A stretch of 64,000 nt of DNA from Lutraria lutraria (taxonomy: Eukaryota; Mollusca; Bivalvia; Venerida; Mactridae): NCBI GenBank assembly GCA_964023205.1, contig OZ026848.1, positions 3,152,501-3,216,500 of the forward strand, given 5' to 3'. The translations under genes were made by a program, and so were the position numbers. The notes under the pieces were generated by a model, which was not told the DNA's origin, did not search any database, and worked only from the letters and a program-made list of their open reading frames with translations. This document shows, one piece after another, positions 1 through 14,105 of this stretch; the stretch's first letter is position 1, and every line of letters begins with the position of its first letter.

Positions 1-3000
1 GCGCACTCAGTATGTATTTGATACTGTGTATTGGTCTCTTGATAAACAATCAAAATGGTCAATATCTGTGACTGAAATGCTTGGTATGCAAGGAGCGGAT
101 CTTGTGTACTTTTACATGGTCAAAATTCTAGACCAAATAATGAGAAAATTTGTAAACAAAAATGCCGTTACTAAACTATCAACATGGTCAATATCTATGA
201 CGGAAATGCTTGGTATTCAAGGGGCGGATCTTGTGTACTTTTTCATAGTCAAAATTCTAGACCAAATGATGAGAAAAACTTGTAAACAACAAGCCGTTAC
301 CCATATTGTATAATGCTCAATTGACATACACCATGCATAATAATTCATTAGACTAGTTTCGCCTACAAAAACGTTTAGAACTGTGTTGAAACCGTGAATG
401 TGAAAAAATAATATAATGAGTGTATATGATGAGACTATTTTGTAAATATCATGCGCGCTACGCATATTTTATGCAAAGTATGTAGCATTGAAAATCATTC
501 AAAGTTTTGAAATAAACGTTGTTCATCAATAGACTCATGTGTTGAAAGACTTTTGTATCTCTTTGTTTACATGTGCGGATAAAAGAACACGCCAAATCGT
601 AAATAACTAAGAACAGAATACATTTCTGTCGCGGGATTGTGCGCGTATTCTACGGATAAATTATGGTTTCAATTTAAATACAAAATTTGATTTCTAACAG
701 ATCGAATTGAGGACATTTATATCCTCTTACACCATATATATATATCTGTGACACTTTGTGTATTGGATATCGTGTATTGGTTCATTATCAGCATGTAAAA
801 TACATGTGTTCAAGCCGCGGGTCTGTTTACTTATTTTATCTACATTTTAAATGATGAAATATACTTAGATCAGATATATAATTATCATTCCCAACAATTT
901 ATAATAGTAATAATTTATCTGAGCTGATTAGGTTGCAAAGATTTGTAAATATCTAATCACAAATGAATATAAGTCGCGGGATTTTGGCGTATTTCACGGA
1001 AAAATCAGGTTTTCTTTTTAAATACAAATTGTAACTTGTAATACATCGAAATGAAGAAATAACAATTTTAAACACAAGTTAATATCGCGCACTCAGTATG
1101 TATTTGATACTGTGTATTGGTCTCTTGATAAACAATCAAAATGGTCAATATCTGTGACTGAAATGCTTGGTATGCAAGGAGCGGATCTTGTGTACTTTTA
1201 CATGGTCAAAATTCTAGACCAAATAATGAGAAAATTTGTAAACAAAAATGCCGTTACTAAACTATCAACATGGTCAATATCTATGACGGAAATGCTTGGT
1301 ATTCAAGGGGCGGATCTTGTGTACTTTTTCATAGTCAAAATTCTAGACCAAATGATGAGAAAAACTTGTAAACAACAAGCCGTTACTCATATTGTATAAT
1401 GTTCAATTGACATACACCATGCATCATAATTCATTAGACTAGTTTCGCCTACAAAAACGTTCAGAATTGTGTTGAAACCGTGAATGTGAAAAAATAATAT
1501 TATGAGTGTATATGATGAGACTATTTTGTAAATATCATGCGCGCTACGCATATTTTATGCAAAGTATGTAGCATTGAAAATCATTCAAAGTTTTGAAATA
1601 TACGTTTGTAATCAATAGACTCATGTGTTGAAAGACTTTTGTATCTCTTTGTTTACATGTGCGGATAAAAGAACACGCCAAATCGTAAATAACTAAGAAC
1701 AGAATACATTTCTGTCGCGGGATTGTGCGCGTATTCTACGGATAAATTATGGTTTCAATTTAAATACAAAATTTGATTTCTAACAGATCGAATTGAGGAC
1801 ATTTATATCCTCTTACACCATATATATATATCTGTGACACTTTGTGTATTGGATATCGTGTATTGGTTCATTATCAGCATGTAAAATACATGTGTTCAAG
1901 CCGCGGGTCTGTTTACTTATTTTATCTACATTTTAAATGATGAAATATACTTAGATCAGATATATAATTATCATTCCCAACAATTTATAATAGTAATAAT
2001 TTATCTGAGCTGATTAGGTTGCAAAGATTTGTAAATATCTAATCACAAATGAATATAAGTCGCGGGATTTTGGCGTATTTCACGGAAAAATCAGGTTTTC
2101 TTTTTAAATACAAATTGTAACTTGTAATACATCGAAATGAAGAAATAACAACTTTAAACACAAGTTAATATCGCGCACTCAGTATGTATTTGATACTGTG
2201 TATTGGTCTCTTGATAAACAATCAAAATGGTCAATATCTGTGACTGAAATGCTTGGTATGCAAGGAGCGGATCTTGTGTACTTTTACATGGTCAAAATTC
2301 TAGACCAAATAATGAGAAAATTTGTAAACAAAAATGCCGTTACTAAACTATCAACATGGTCAATATCTATGACGGAAATGCTTGGTATTAAAGGGGCGGA
2401 TCTTGTGTACTTTTTCATAGTCAAAATTCTAGACCAAATGATGAGAAAAACTTGTAAACAACAAGCCGTTACTCATATTGTATAATGTTCAATTGACATA
2501 CACCATGCATCATAATTCATTAGACTAGTTTCGCCTACAAAAACGTTCAGAATTGTGTTGAAACCGTGAATGTGAAAAAATAATATTATGAGTGTATATG
2601 ATGAGACTATTTTGTAAATATCATGCGCGCTACGCATATTTTATGCAAAGTATGTAGCATTGAAAATCATTCAAAGTTTTGAAATATACGTTTGTAATCA
2701 ATAGACTCATGTGTTGAAAGACTTTTGTATCTCTTTGTTTACATGTGCGGATAAAAGAACACACCAAATCGTAAATAACTAAGTACAGAATACATTTCTG
2801 TCGCGGGATTGTGCGCGTATTTTACGGATAAATTATGGTTTCAATCTAAATACAAAATATGATTTCTAACAGATCGAATTGGGGACATTTATATCCTTTT
2901 ACACCATATATATATATCTGTGACACTTTGTGTATTGAATATCGTGTATTGGTTCATTATCAGTATGTAAAATACATGTGTTTAAGCCGCGGGTCTGTTT

Positions 3001-4340
3001 ACTTATTTTATCTACATTTTAAATGATGAAATATACTTAGATCAGATATATAATTATCATTCCCAACAATTTATAATAGTAATAATTTATCTGAGCTGAT
3101 TAGGTTGCAAAGATTTGTAAATATCTAATAACAAATGAATATAAGTCGCGGGATTTTGGCGTATTTCACGGAAAAATCAGGTTTTCTTTTTAAATACAAA
3201 TTGTAACTTGTAATACATCGAAATGAAGAAATAACAACTTTAAACACAAGTTAATATCGCGCACTCAGTATGTATTTGATACTGTGTATTGGTCTCTTGA
3301 TAAACAATCAAAATGGTCAATATCTGTGACTGAAATGCTTGGTATGCAAGGAGCGGATCTTGTGTACTTTTACATGGTCAAAATTCTAGACCAAATGATG
3401 AGAAAATTTGTAAACAAAAATGCCGTTACTAAACTATCAACATGGTCAATATCTATGACGGAAATGCTTGGTATTCAAGGGGCGGATCTTGTGTACTTTT
3501 TCATAGTCAAAATTCTAGACCAAATGATGAGAAAAACTTGTAAACAACAAGCCGTTACTCATATTGTATAATGTTCAATTGACATACACAATGCATCATA
3601 ATTCATTAGACAAGTTTCGCCTACAGAAACGTTCAGAACTGTGTTGAAACCGTGAATGTGAAATAATATAATGAGTGTATATAATGAGACTATTTTGTAA
3701 ATATCATGCGCGCTACGCATATTTTATGCAAAGTATGCAGCATTGAAAATCATTCAAAGGTTTGAAATATACGTCTGTAATAAATAGACTCATGCGTTGA
3801 AAGACTTTTGTATCTCTTTGTTTACATGTGCTGATAAAAGAACACGCCAAATCGTAAATAACTAAGGACAGAAAACATTTCTGTCGCGGGATTGTGCGCG
3901 TATTTTACGGATAAATTATGGTTTCAATTTAAATACAAAATTTGATTTCTAACAGATCGAATTGAGGACATTTATATCCTCTTACACGACATATATATAT
4001 CTGTGACACTTTGTGTATTGAATATCGTGTATTGGTTCATTATCAGTATGTAAAATACATGTGTTCAAGCCGCGGGTCTGTTTACTTATTTTTTCTACAT
4101 TTTAAATGATGAAATATACTTAGATCGGATATATATCATTCCCAACAATTTATAATAATAATAATTTATCTGAGCTGATAAGGTTGCAAAAATTTGTAAA
4201 TATCAATTAACAAATGAATATAAGTCGCGGGGTTTTTGGCGTATTTCACGGAAAAATCAGGTTTTCTTTTTAAATAGAAATTGTTACTTGTAATATATCG
4301 AAAGAAGAAATAACAACTTTAATCACAAGTAAATATCGAA
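1..4340. repeat. SatA higher-order repeat, 4.34-kb block, copy 1 (units 1-4)
   Basis: Four consecutive units (anchors 26, 1112, 2198, 3284) form a block repeated almost letter for letter 4,340 bp downstream. Unit-specific variants recur in the same order: a C-to-A change giving GGTATTAAAGG in unit 3 and again in unit 7, and ACAATGCATC with a shortened GTGAAATAATA in units 4 and 8. The first ~150 bp differ from the matching part of unit 5 (no GCAGATG triplet insertion), so the exchange point lies inside the first sub-repeat. Confidence 0.93.
56..307. repeat. 129-bp internal direct repeat (example, unit 1)
   Basis: TGGTCAATATCTGTGAC at 56 recurs as TGGTCAATATCTATGAC at 185, a period of 129 bp, and the similarity continues through GCTTGGTAT, GGCGGATCTTGTGTAC and ATTCTAGACCAAAT. 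Normal units contain two copies, units 11 and 18 one, and unit 12 three. In units 9, 17, 20, 22 and 24 the junction retains 19 extra bases resembling the start of the unit (CTTGATAAAC), so the ancestral sub-repeat was probably nearer 148 bp. The length is a multiple of three, so an open frame persists through it. This does not by itself indicate coding. Confidence 0.9.
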
Positions 4341-7300
4341 TACTCAGTATGTATTTGATACTGTGTAATGGTCTCTTGATAAACAATCAAAATGGTCAAT
4401 ATCTATGACTGAAATGCTTGGTATGCAAGGAGCGGATCTTGTGTACTTTTTCATGGTCAAAATTCTAGAACAAACGCAGATGAGAAAATTTGTAAACAAA
4501 AATGCCGTTACTAAACTATCAACATGGTCAATATCTATGACGGAAATGCTTGGTATTCAAGGGGCGGATCTTGTGTACTTTTTCATAGTCAAAATTCTAG
4601 ACCAAATGATGAGAAAAACTTGTAAACAACAAGCCGTTACCCATATTGTATAATGCTCAATTGACATACACCATGCATAATAATTCATTAGACTAGTTTC
4701 GCCTACAAAAACGTTTAGAACTGTGTTGAAACCGTGAATGTGAAAAAATAATATAATGAGTGTATATGATGAGACTATTTTGTAAATATCATGCGCGCTA
4801 CGCATATTTTATGCAAAGTATGTAGCATTGAAAATCATTCAAAGTTTTGAAATAAACGTTGTTCATCAATAGACTCATGTGTTGAAAGACTTTTGTATCT
4901 CTTTGTTTACATGTGCGGATAAAAGAACACGCCAAATCGTAAATAACTAAGAACAGAATACATTTCTGTCGCGGGATTGTGCGCGTATTCTACGGATAAA
5001 TTATGGTTTCAATTTAAATACAAAATTTGATTTCTAACAGATCGAATTGAGGACATTTATATCCTCTTACACCATATATATATATCTGTGACACTTTGTG
5101 TATTGGATATCGTGTATTGGTTCATTATCAGCATGTAAAATACATGTGTTCAAGCCGCGGGTCTGTTTACTTATTTTATCTACATTTTAAATGATGAAAT
5201 ATACTTAGATCAGATATATAATTATCATTCCCAACAATTTATAATAGTAATAATTTATCTGAGCTGATTAGGTTGCAAAGATTTGTAAATATCTAATCAC
5301 AAATGAATATAAGTCGCGGGATTTTGGCGTATTTCACGGAAAAATCAGGTTTTCTTTTTAAATACAAATTGTAACTTGTAATACATCGAAATGAAGAAAT
5401 AACAATTTTAAACACAAGTTAATATCGCGCACTCAGTATGTATTTGATACTGTGTATTGGTCTCTTGATAAACAATCAAAATGGTCAATATCTGTGACTG
5501 AAATGCTTGGTATGCAAGGAGCGGATCTTGTGTACTTTTACATGGTCAAAATTCTAGACCAAATAATGAGAAAATTTGTAAACAAAAATGCCGTTACTAA
5601 ACTATCAACATGGTCAATATCTATGACGGAAATGCTTGGTATTCAAGGGGCGGATCTTGTGTACTTTTTCATAGTCAAAATTCTAGACCAAATGATGAGA
5701 AAAACTTGTAAACAACAAGCCGTTACTCATATTGTATAATGTTCAATTGACATACACCATGCATCATAATTCATTAGACTAGTTTCGCCTACAAAAACGT
5801 TCAGAATTGTGTTGAAACCGTGAATGTGAAAAAATAATATTATGAGTGTATATGATGAGACTATTTTGTAAATATCATGCGCGCTACGCATATTTTATGC
5901 AAAGTATGTAGCATTGAAAATCATTCAAAGTTTTGAAATATACGTTTGTAATCAATAGACTCATGTGTTGAAAGACTTTTGTATCTCTTTGTTTACATGT
6001 GCGGATAAAAGAACACGCCAAATCGTAAATAACTAAGAACAGAATACATTTCTGTCGCGGGATTGTGCGCGTATTCTACGGATAAATTATGGTTTCAATT
6101 TAAATACAAAATTTGATTTCTAACAGATCGAATTGAGGACATTTATATCCTCTTACACCATATATATATATCTGTGACACTTTGTGTATTGGATATCGTG
6201 TATTGGTTCATTATCAGCATGTAAAATACATGTGTTCAAGCCGCGGGTCTGTTTACTTATTTTATCTACATTTTAAATGATGAAATATACTTAGATCAGA
6301 TATATAATTATCATTCCCAACAATTTATAATAGTAATAATTTATCTGAGCTGATTAGGTTGCAAAGATTTGTAAATATCTAATCACAAATGAATATAAGT
6401 CGCGGGATTTTGGCGTATTTCACGGAAAAATCAGGTTTTCTTTTTAAATACAAATTGTAACTTGTAATACATCGAAATGAAGAAATAACAACTTTAAACA
6501 CAAGTTAATATCGCGCACTCAGTATGTATTTGATACTGTGTATTGGTCTCTTGATAAACAATCAAAATGGTCAATATCTGTGACTGAAATGCTTGGTATG
6601 CAAGGAGCGGATCTTGTGTACTTTTACATGGTCAAAATTCTAGACCAAATAATGAGAAAATTTGTAAACAAAAATGCCGTTACTAAACTATCAACATGGT
6701 CAATATCTATGACGGAAATGCTTGGTATTAAAGGGGCGGATCTTGTGTACTTTTTCATAGTCAAAATTCTAGACCAAATGATGAGAAAAACTTGTAAACA
6801 ACAAGCCGTTACTCATATTGTATAATGTTCAATTGACATACACCATGCATCATAATTCATTAGACTAGTTTCGCCTACAAAAACGTTCAGAATTGTGTTG
6901 AAACCGTGAATGTGAAAAAATAATATTATGAGTGTATATGATGAGACTATTTTGTAAATATCATGCGCGCTACGCATATTTTATGCAAAGTATGTAGCAT
7001 TGAAAATCATTCAAAGTTTTGAAATATACGTTTGTAATCAATAGACTCATGTGTTGAAAGACTTTTGTATCTCTTTGTTTACATGTGCGGATAAAAGAAC
7101 ACACCAAATCGTAAATAACTAAGTACAGAATACATTTCTGTCGCGGGATTGTGCGCGTATTTTACGGATAAATTATGGTTTCAATCTAAATACAAAATAT
7201 GATTTCTAACAGATCGAATTGGGGACATTTATATCCTTTTACACCATATATATATATCTGTGACACTTTGTGTATTGAATATCGTGTATTGGTTCATTAT

Positions 7301-8680
7301 CAGTATGTAAAATACATGTGTTTAAGCCGCGGGTCTGTTTACTTATTTTATCTACATTTTAAATGATGAAATATACTTAGATCAGATATATAATTATCAT
7401 TCCCAACAATTTATAATAGTAATAATTTATCTGAGCTGATTAGGTTGCAAAGATTTGTAAATATCTAATAACAAATGAATATAAGTCGCGGGATTTTGGC
7501 GTATTTCACGGAAAAATCAGGTTTTCTTTTTAAATACAAATTGTAACTTGTAATACATCGAAATGAAGAAATAACAACTTTAAACACAAGTTAATATCGC
7601 GCACTCAGTATGTATTTGATACTGTGTATTGGTCTCTTGATAAACAATCAAAATGGTCAATATCTGTGACTGAAATGCTTGGTATGCAAGGAGCGGATCT
7701 TGTGTACTTTTACATGGTCAAAATTCTAGACCAAATGATGAGAAAATTTGTAAACAAAAATGCCGTTACTAAACTATCAACATGGTCAATATCTATGACG
7801 GAAATGCTTGGTATTCAAGGGGCGGATCTTGTGTACTTTTTCATAGTCAAAATTCTAGACCAAATGATGAGAAAAACTTGTAAACAACAAGCCGTTACTC
7901 ATATTGTATAATGTTCAATTGACATACACAATGCATCATAATTCATTAGACAAGTTTCGCCTACAGAAACGTTCAGAACTGTGTTGAAACCGTGAATGTG
8001 AAATAATATAATGAGTGTATATAATGAGACTATTTTGTAAATATCATGCGCGCTACGCATATTTTATGCAAAGTATGCAGCATTGAAAATCATTCAAAGG
8101 TTTGAAATATACGTCTGTAATAAATAGACTCATGCGTTGAAAGACTTTTGTATCTCTTTGTTTACATGTGCTGATAAAAGAACACGCCAAATCGTAAATA
8201 ACTAAGGACAGAAAACATTTCTGTCGCGGGATTGTGCGCGTATTTTACGGATAAATTATGGTTTCAATTTAAATACAAAATTTGATTTCTAACAGATCGA
8301 ATTGAGGACATTTATATCCTCTTACACGACATATATATATCTGTGACACTTTGTGTATTGAATATCGTGTATTGGTTCATTATCAGTATGTAAAATACAT
8401 GTGTTCAAGCCGCGGGTCTGTTTACTTATTTTTTCTACATTTTAAATGATGAAATATACTTAGATCGGATATATATCATTCCCAACAATTTATAATAATA
8501 ATAATTTATCTGAGCTGATAAGGTTGCAAAAATTTGTAAATATCAATTAACAAATGAATATAAGTCGCGGGGTTTTTGGCGTATTTCACGGAAAAATCAG
8601 GTTTTCTTTTTAAATAGAAATTGTTACTTGTAATATATCGAAAGAAGAAATAACAACTTTAATCACAAGTAAATATCGAA
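4341..8680. repeat. SatA higher-order repeat, 4.34-kb block, copy 2 (units 5-8)
   Basis: Second copy of the four-unit block (anchors 4363, 5452, 6538, 7624). Unit 5 has the three-base insertion seen in AAACGCAGATGAG and the TGTGTAATGG anchor variant. The remainder tracks units 1-4 at a constant offset of 4,340 bp, which implies recent duplication by unequal exchange or replication slippage at the block level. Confidence 0.93.
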
Positions 8681-11600
8681 TACTCAGTATGTATTTGATA
8701 CTGTGTAATGGTCTCTTGATAAACAATCAAAATGGTCAATATCTGTGACTGAAATGCTTGGTATGCAAGGAGCGGATCTTGTGTACTTTTTTATGGTCAA
8801 AATTCTGGACCAAATAATGAGAAAATTTGTAAACAAAAAAGCCGTAGTGTACTCATGTTTCTTGATAAACTATCAACGTGGTCAATATCCATGACGTAAA
8901 TGCTTGGTATTCAAGGGGCGGATCTTGTGTACTTTTTCATAGTCAAAATTCTAGACCAAATGATGAGAAAACTTGTAAACAACAAGCCCTTACTCATATT
9001 GTATGATGTTCAATTGACATACAACATGCATAATAATTCATTAGACTAGTTTCGCCTACAAAAACGTTCAGAACTATGTTGAAACCGTGAATGTGAAAAA
9101 ATAATATAATGAGTGTATATGATGAGACTATTTTGTAAATATCATGCGCGCTACGCATATTTTATGCAAAGTATGTAGCATTGAAAATCATTCAAAGTTT
9201 TGAAATAAACGTTGTTCATCAATAGACTCATGTGTTGAAAGACTTTTGTATCTCTTTGTTTACATGTGCGGATATAAGAACACGCCAAATCGTAAATAAC
9301 TAAGGAAAGAATACATTTCTGTCGCGGGATTGTGCGCGTATTCTACGGATAAATTATGGTTTCAATTTAAATACAAAATTTGATTTCTAACAGATCGAAT
9401 TGAGGACATTTATATCCTCTTACACCATATATATATATCTGTGACACTTTGTGTATTGAATATCGTGTATTGGTTCATTATCAGCATGTAAAATACATGT
9501 GTTCAAGCCGCGGGTCTGTTTACTTATTTTATCTACATTTTAAATGATGAAATATACTTAGATCAGATATATAATTATCATTCCCAACAATTTATAATAG
9601 TAATAATTTATCTGAGCTGATTAGGTTGCAAAGATTTGTAAATATCTAATCACAAATGAATATAAGTCGCGGGATTTTGGCGTATTTCACGGAAAAATCA
9701 GGTTTTCTTTTTAAATACAAATTGTAACTTGTAATACATCGAAATGAAGAAATAACAACTTTAAACACAAGTTAATATCGCGCACTCAGTATGTATTTGA
9801 TACTGTGTATTGGTCTCTTGATAAACAATCAAAATGGTCAATATCTGTGACTGAAATGCTTGGTATGCAAGGAGCAGATCTTGTGTACTTTTACATGGTC
9901 AAAATTCTAGACCAAATAATGAGAAAATTTGTAAACAAAAATGCCGTTACTAAACTATCAACATGGTCAATATCTATGACGGAAATGCTTGGTATTCAAG
10001 GGGCGGATCTTGTGTACTTTTTCATAGTCAAAATTCTAGACCAAATGATGAGAAAAACTTGTAAACAACAAGCCGTTATCCATATTGTATAATGTTCAAT
10101 TGACATACACCATGCATAATAATTCATTAGACTAGTTTCGCCTACGAAAACGTTCAGAACTGTGTTGAAACCGTGAATGTAAAAAATAATATAATGAGTG
10201 TATATGATGAGACTATTTTGTAAATATCATGCGCGCTACGCATATTTTATGCAAAGTATGTAGCATTGAAAATCATTCAAAGTTTTGAAATATACGTTGG
10301 TAATCAATAGACTCATGCGTTGAAAGACTTTTGTATCTCTTTGTTTACATGTGCGGATAAAAGAACACACCAAATCGTAAATAACTAAGGACAGAATACA
10401 TTTCTGTCGCGGGATTGTGCGCGTATTTTTCGGATAAATTATGGTTTCAATTTAAATACAAAATTTGATTTCTAACAGATCGAATTGAGGACATTTATAT
10501 CCTCTTACACCATATATATATATCTGTGACACTTTGTGTATTGGATATCGTGTATTGGTTCATTATCAGCATGTAAAATACATGTGTTCATGCCGCGGGT
10601 CTGTTTACTTATTTTATCTACATTTTAAATGATGAAATATACTTTAATAGATCGGATATATATCATTCCCAACAATTTATAATAATAATAATTTATCTGA
10701 GCTGATAAGGTTGCAAAAATTTGTAAATATCTAATAAGAAATGAATAGAAGTCGCGGTTTTTTTGGCGTATTTCACGGAAAAATCAGGTTTTCTTTTTAA
10801 ATACAAAATTGTAACTTGTAATACATCGAAATGAAGAAATAACAACTTTAAACACAAGTTAATATCGCGCACTCAGTATGTATTTGATACTGTGTATTGG
10901 TCTCTTGATAAACAATCAAAATGGTCAATATCTGTGACTGAAATGCTTGGTATGCAAGGAGCGGATCTTGTGTACTTTTTCATAGTCAAAATTCTAGACC
11001 AAATGATGAGAAAAACTTGTAAACAACAAGCCGTTATCCATATTGTATAATGTTCAATTGACATACACCATGCATAATAATTCATTAGACTAGTTTCGCC
11101 TACGAAAACGTTCAGAACTGTGTTGAAACCGTGAATGTAAAAAATAATATAATGAGTGTATATGATGAGACTATTTTGTAAATATCATGCGCGCTACGCA
11201 TATTTTATGCAAAGTATGTAGCATTGAAAATCATTCAAAGTTTTGAAATATACGTTGGTAATCAATAGACTCATGCGTTGAAAGACTTTTGTATCTCTTT
11301 GTTTACATGTGCGGATAAAAGAACACACCAAATCGTAAATAACTAAGGACAGAATACATTTCTGTCGCGGGATTGTGCGCGTATTTTTCGGATAAATTAT
11401 GGTTTCAATTTAAATACAAAATTTGATTTCTAACAGATCGAATTGAGGACATTTATATCCTCTTACACCATATATATATATCTGTGACACTTTGTGTATT
11501 GGATATCGTGTATTGGTTCATTATCAGCATGTAAAATACATGTGTTCATGCCGCGGGTCTGTTTACTTATTTTATCTACATTTTAAATGATGAAATATAC

Positions 11601-14105
11601 TTTAATAGATCGGATATATATCATTCCCAACAATTTATAATAATAATAATTTATCTGAGCTGATAAGGTTGCAAAAATTTGTAAATATCTAATAAGAAAT
11701 GAATAGAAGTCGCGTTTTTTTTGGCGTATTTCACGGAAAAATCAGGTTTTCTTTTTAAATACAAATTGTACTTGTAATATATCGAAATGAAGAAATAACA
11801 ACTTTAAACACAAGTTAATATCGCACACTCAGTATGTATTTGATACTGTGTATTGGTCTCTTGATAAACAATCAAAATGGTCAATATCTATGACTGAAAT
11901 GCTTGGTATGCAAGGAGCGGATCTTGTGTACTTTTTCATGGTCAAAATTCTAGAACAAACGCAGATGAGAAAATTTGTAAACAAAAAAGCCGTTACTAAA
12001 CTATCAACATGGTCAATATCTATGACGGAAATGCTTGGTATTCAAGGGGCGGATCTTGTGTACTTTTTTATGGTCAAAATTCTAGACCAAATGATGAGAA
12101 AATTTTTAAACAAAAATGCCGTTACTAAACTTTCAACATGGTCAATATCTATGACGGAAATGCTTGGTATTCAAGGGGCGGATCTTGTGTACTTTTTCAT
12201 AGTCAAAATTCTAGACCAAATGATGAGAAAAACTTGTAAACAACAAGCCGTTACTCATATTGTATAATGTTCAATTGACATACACCATGCATCATAATTC
12301 ATTAGACAAGTTTCGCCTACAGAAACGTTCAGAACTGTGTTGAAACCGTGAATGTGAAATAATATAATGAGTGTATATGATGAGACTATTTTGTAAATAT
12401 CATGCGCGCTACGCATATTTTATGCAAAGTATGTAGCATTGAAAATCATTCAAAGTTTTGAAATATACGTTGGTAATCAATAGACTCATGCGTTGAAAGA
12501 CTTTTGTATCTCTTTGTTTACATGTGCGGATAAAAGAACACACCAAATCGTAAATAACTAAGGACAGAATACATTTCAGTCGCGGGAATGTGCGCCTATT
12601 TTACGGATAAATTATGGTTTCAATTTAAATACAAAATTTGATTTCTAACAGATCGAATTGAGGACATTTATATCCTCTTACACGACATATATATATCTGT
12701 GACACTTTGTGTATTGAATATCGTGTATTGGTTCATTATCAGTATGTAAAATACATGTGTTCATGCCGCGGGTCTGTTTACTTATTTTATCTACATTTTA
12801 AATGATGAAATATACTTAGATCGGATATATATCATTCCCAACAATTTATAATAATAATAATTTATCTGAGCTGATAAGGTTGCAAAAATTTGTAAATATC
12901 TAATAAGAAATGAATAGAAGTCGCGGGTTTTTTGGCGTATTTCACGGAAAAATCAGGTTTTCTTTTTAAATACAAATTGTACTTGTAATATATCGAAATG
13001 AAGAAATAACAACTTTAAACACAAGTTAATATCGCGCAATCAGTATGTATTTGATACTGTGTATTGGTCTCTTGATAAACAATCAAAATGGTCAATATCT
13101 GTGACTGAAATGCTTGGTATGCAAGGAGCGGATCTTGTGTACTTTTACATGGTCAAAATTCTAGACCAAATGATGAGAAAATTTGTAAACAAAAAAGCCG
13201 TTACTAAACTATCAACATGGTCAATATCTATGACGGAAATGCTTGGTATTCAAGGGGCGGATCTTGTGTACTTTTTCATAGTCAAAATTCTAGACCAAAT
13301 GATGAGAAAAACTTGTAAACAACAAGCCGTTACCCATATTGTATAATGTTCAATTGACATACACCATGCATAATAATTCATTAGACTAGTTTCGCCTACA
13401 AAAACGTTCAGAACTGTCTTGAAACCGTGAATGTGAAAAAATAATATAATGAGTGTATATGATGAGACTATTTTGTAAATATCATGCACGCTACGCATAT
13501 TTTATGCAAAGTATGTAGTAAAGTTTTGAAATATACGTTGGTAATCAATAGACTCATGTGTTGAAAGACTTTTGTATCTCTTTGTTTACATGTGCGGATA
13601 TAAGAACACGCCAAATCGTAAATAACTAAGGACAGAATACATTTCTGTCGCGGGATTGTGCGCGTATTTTACGGATAAATTATGGTTTCAATTTAAATAC
13701 AAAATTTGATTTCTAACAGATCGAATTGAGGACATTTATATCCTCTTACACGACATATATATATCTGTGACACTTTGTGTATTGAATATCGTGTATTGGT
13801 TCATTATCAGTATGTAAAATACATGTGTTCAAGCCGCGGGTCTGTTTACTTATTTTATCTACATTTTAAATGATGAAATATACTTAGATCGGATATATAT
13901 CATTCCCAACAATTTATAATAATAATAATTTATCTGAGCTGATAAGGTTGCAAAAATTTGTAAATATCTAATAAGAAATGAATATAAGTCGCGGGTTTTT
14001 TGGCGTATTTCACGGAAAAATCAGGTTTTCTTTTTAAATACAAATTGTAACTTGTAATATATCGAAATGAAGAAATAACAACTTTAAACACAAGTTAATA
14101 TCGCA
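8681..14105. repeat. SatA units 9-13, sub-repeat copy-number variants
   Basis: Five units (anchors 8703, 9805, 10892, 11848, 13059). Unit 9 has a 19-bp longer sub-repeat junction (around 8846-8880, containing TGTACTCATGTTTCTTGAT). Unit 11 has a single 129-bp sub-repeat and is 956 bp long. Unit 12 has three sub-repeats in tandem and is 1,211 bp long. Unit 13 has two. The non-coding parts of units 10 and 11 are nearly identical to each other, indicating a very recent single-unit duplication with loss of one sub-repeat. Confidence 0.9.

Noticed and set aside
26..313. A 95-residue open frame repeated in most SatA units (and a 139-residue version at 11,848-12,267), suggesting a tandem gene family
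   Set aside because: It opens with GTG. The first ATG lies well inside, and upstream there is no ATG before a stop. The frame survives only because the internal module is 129 bp, and it is broken in units 9, 11, 17, 18, 21, 23 and 25. The sequence has no recognisable domain and behaves as satellite DNA.
217..465. An 82-residue minus-strand open frame repeated in several units
   Set aside because: It is the opposite strand of the satellite, absent or interrupted in many units by single-base changes, with no domain and no start context.
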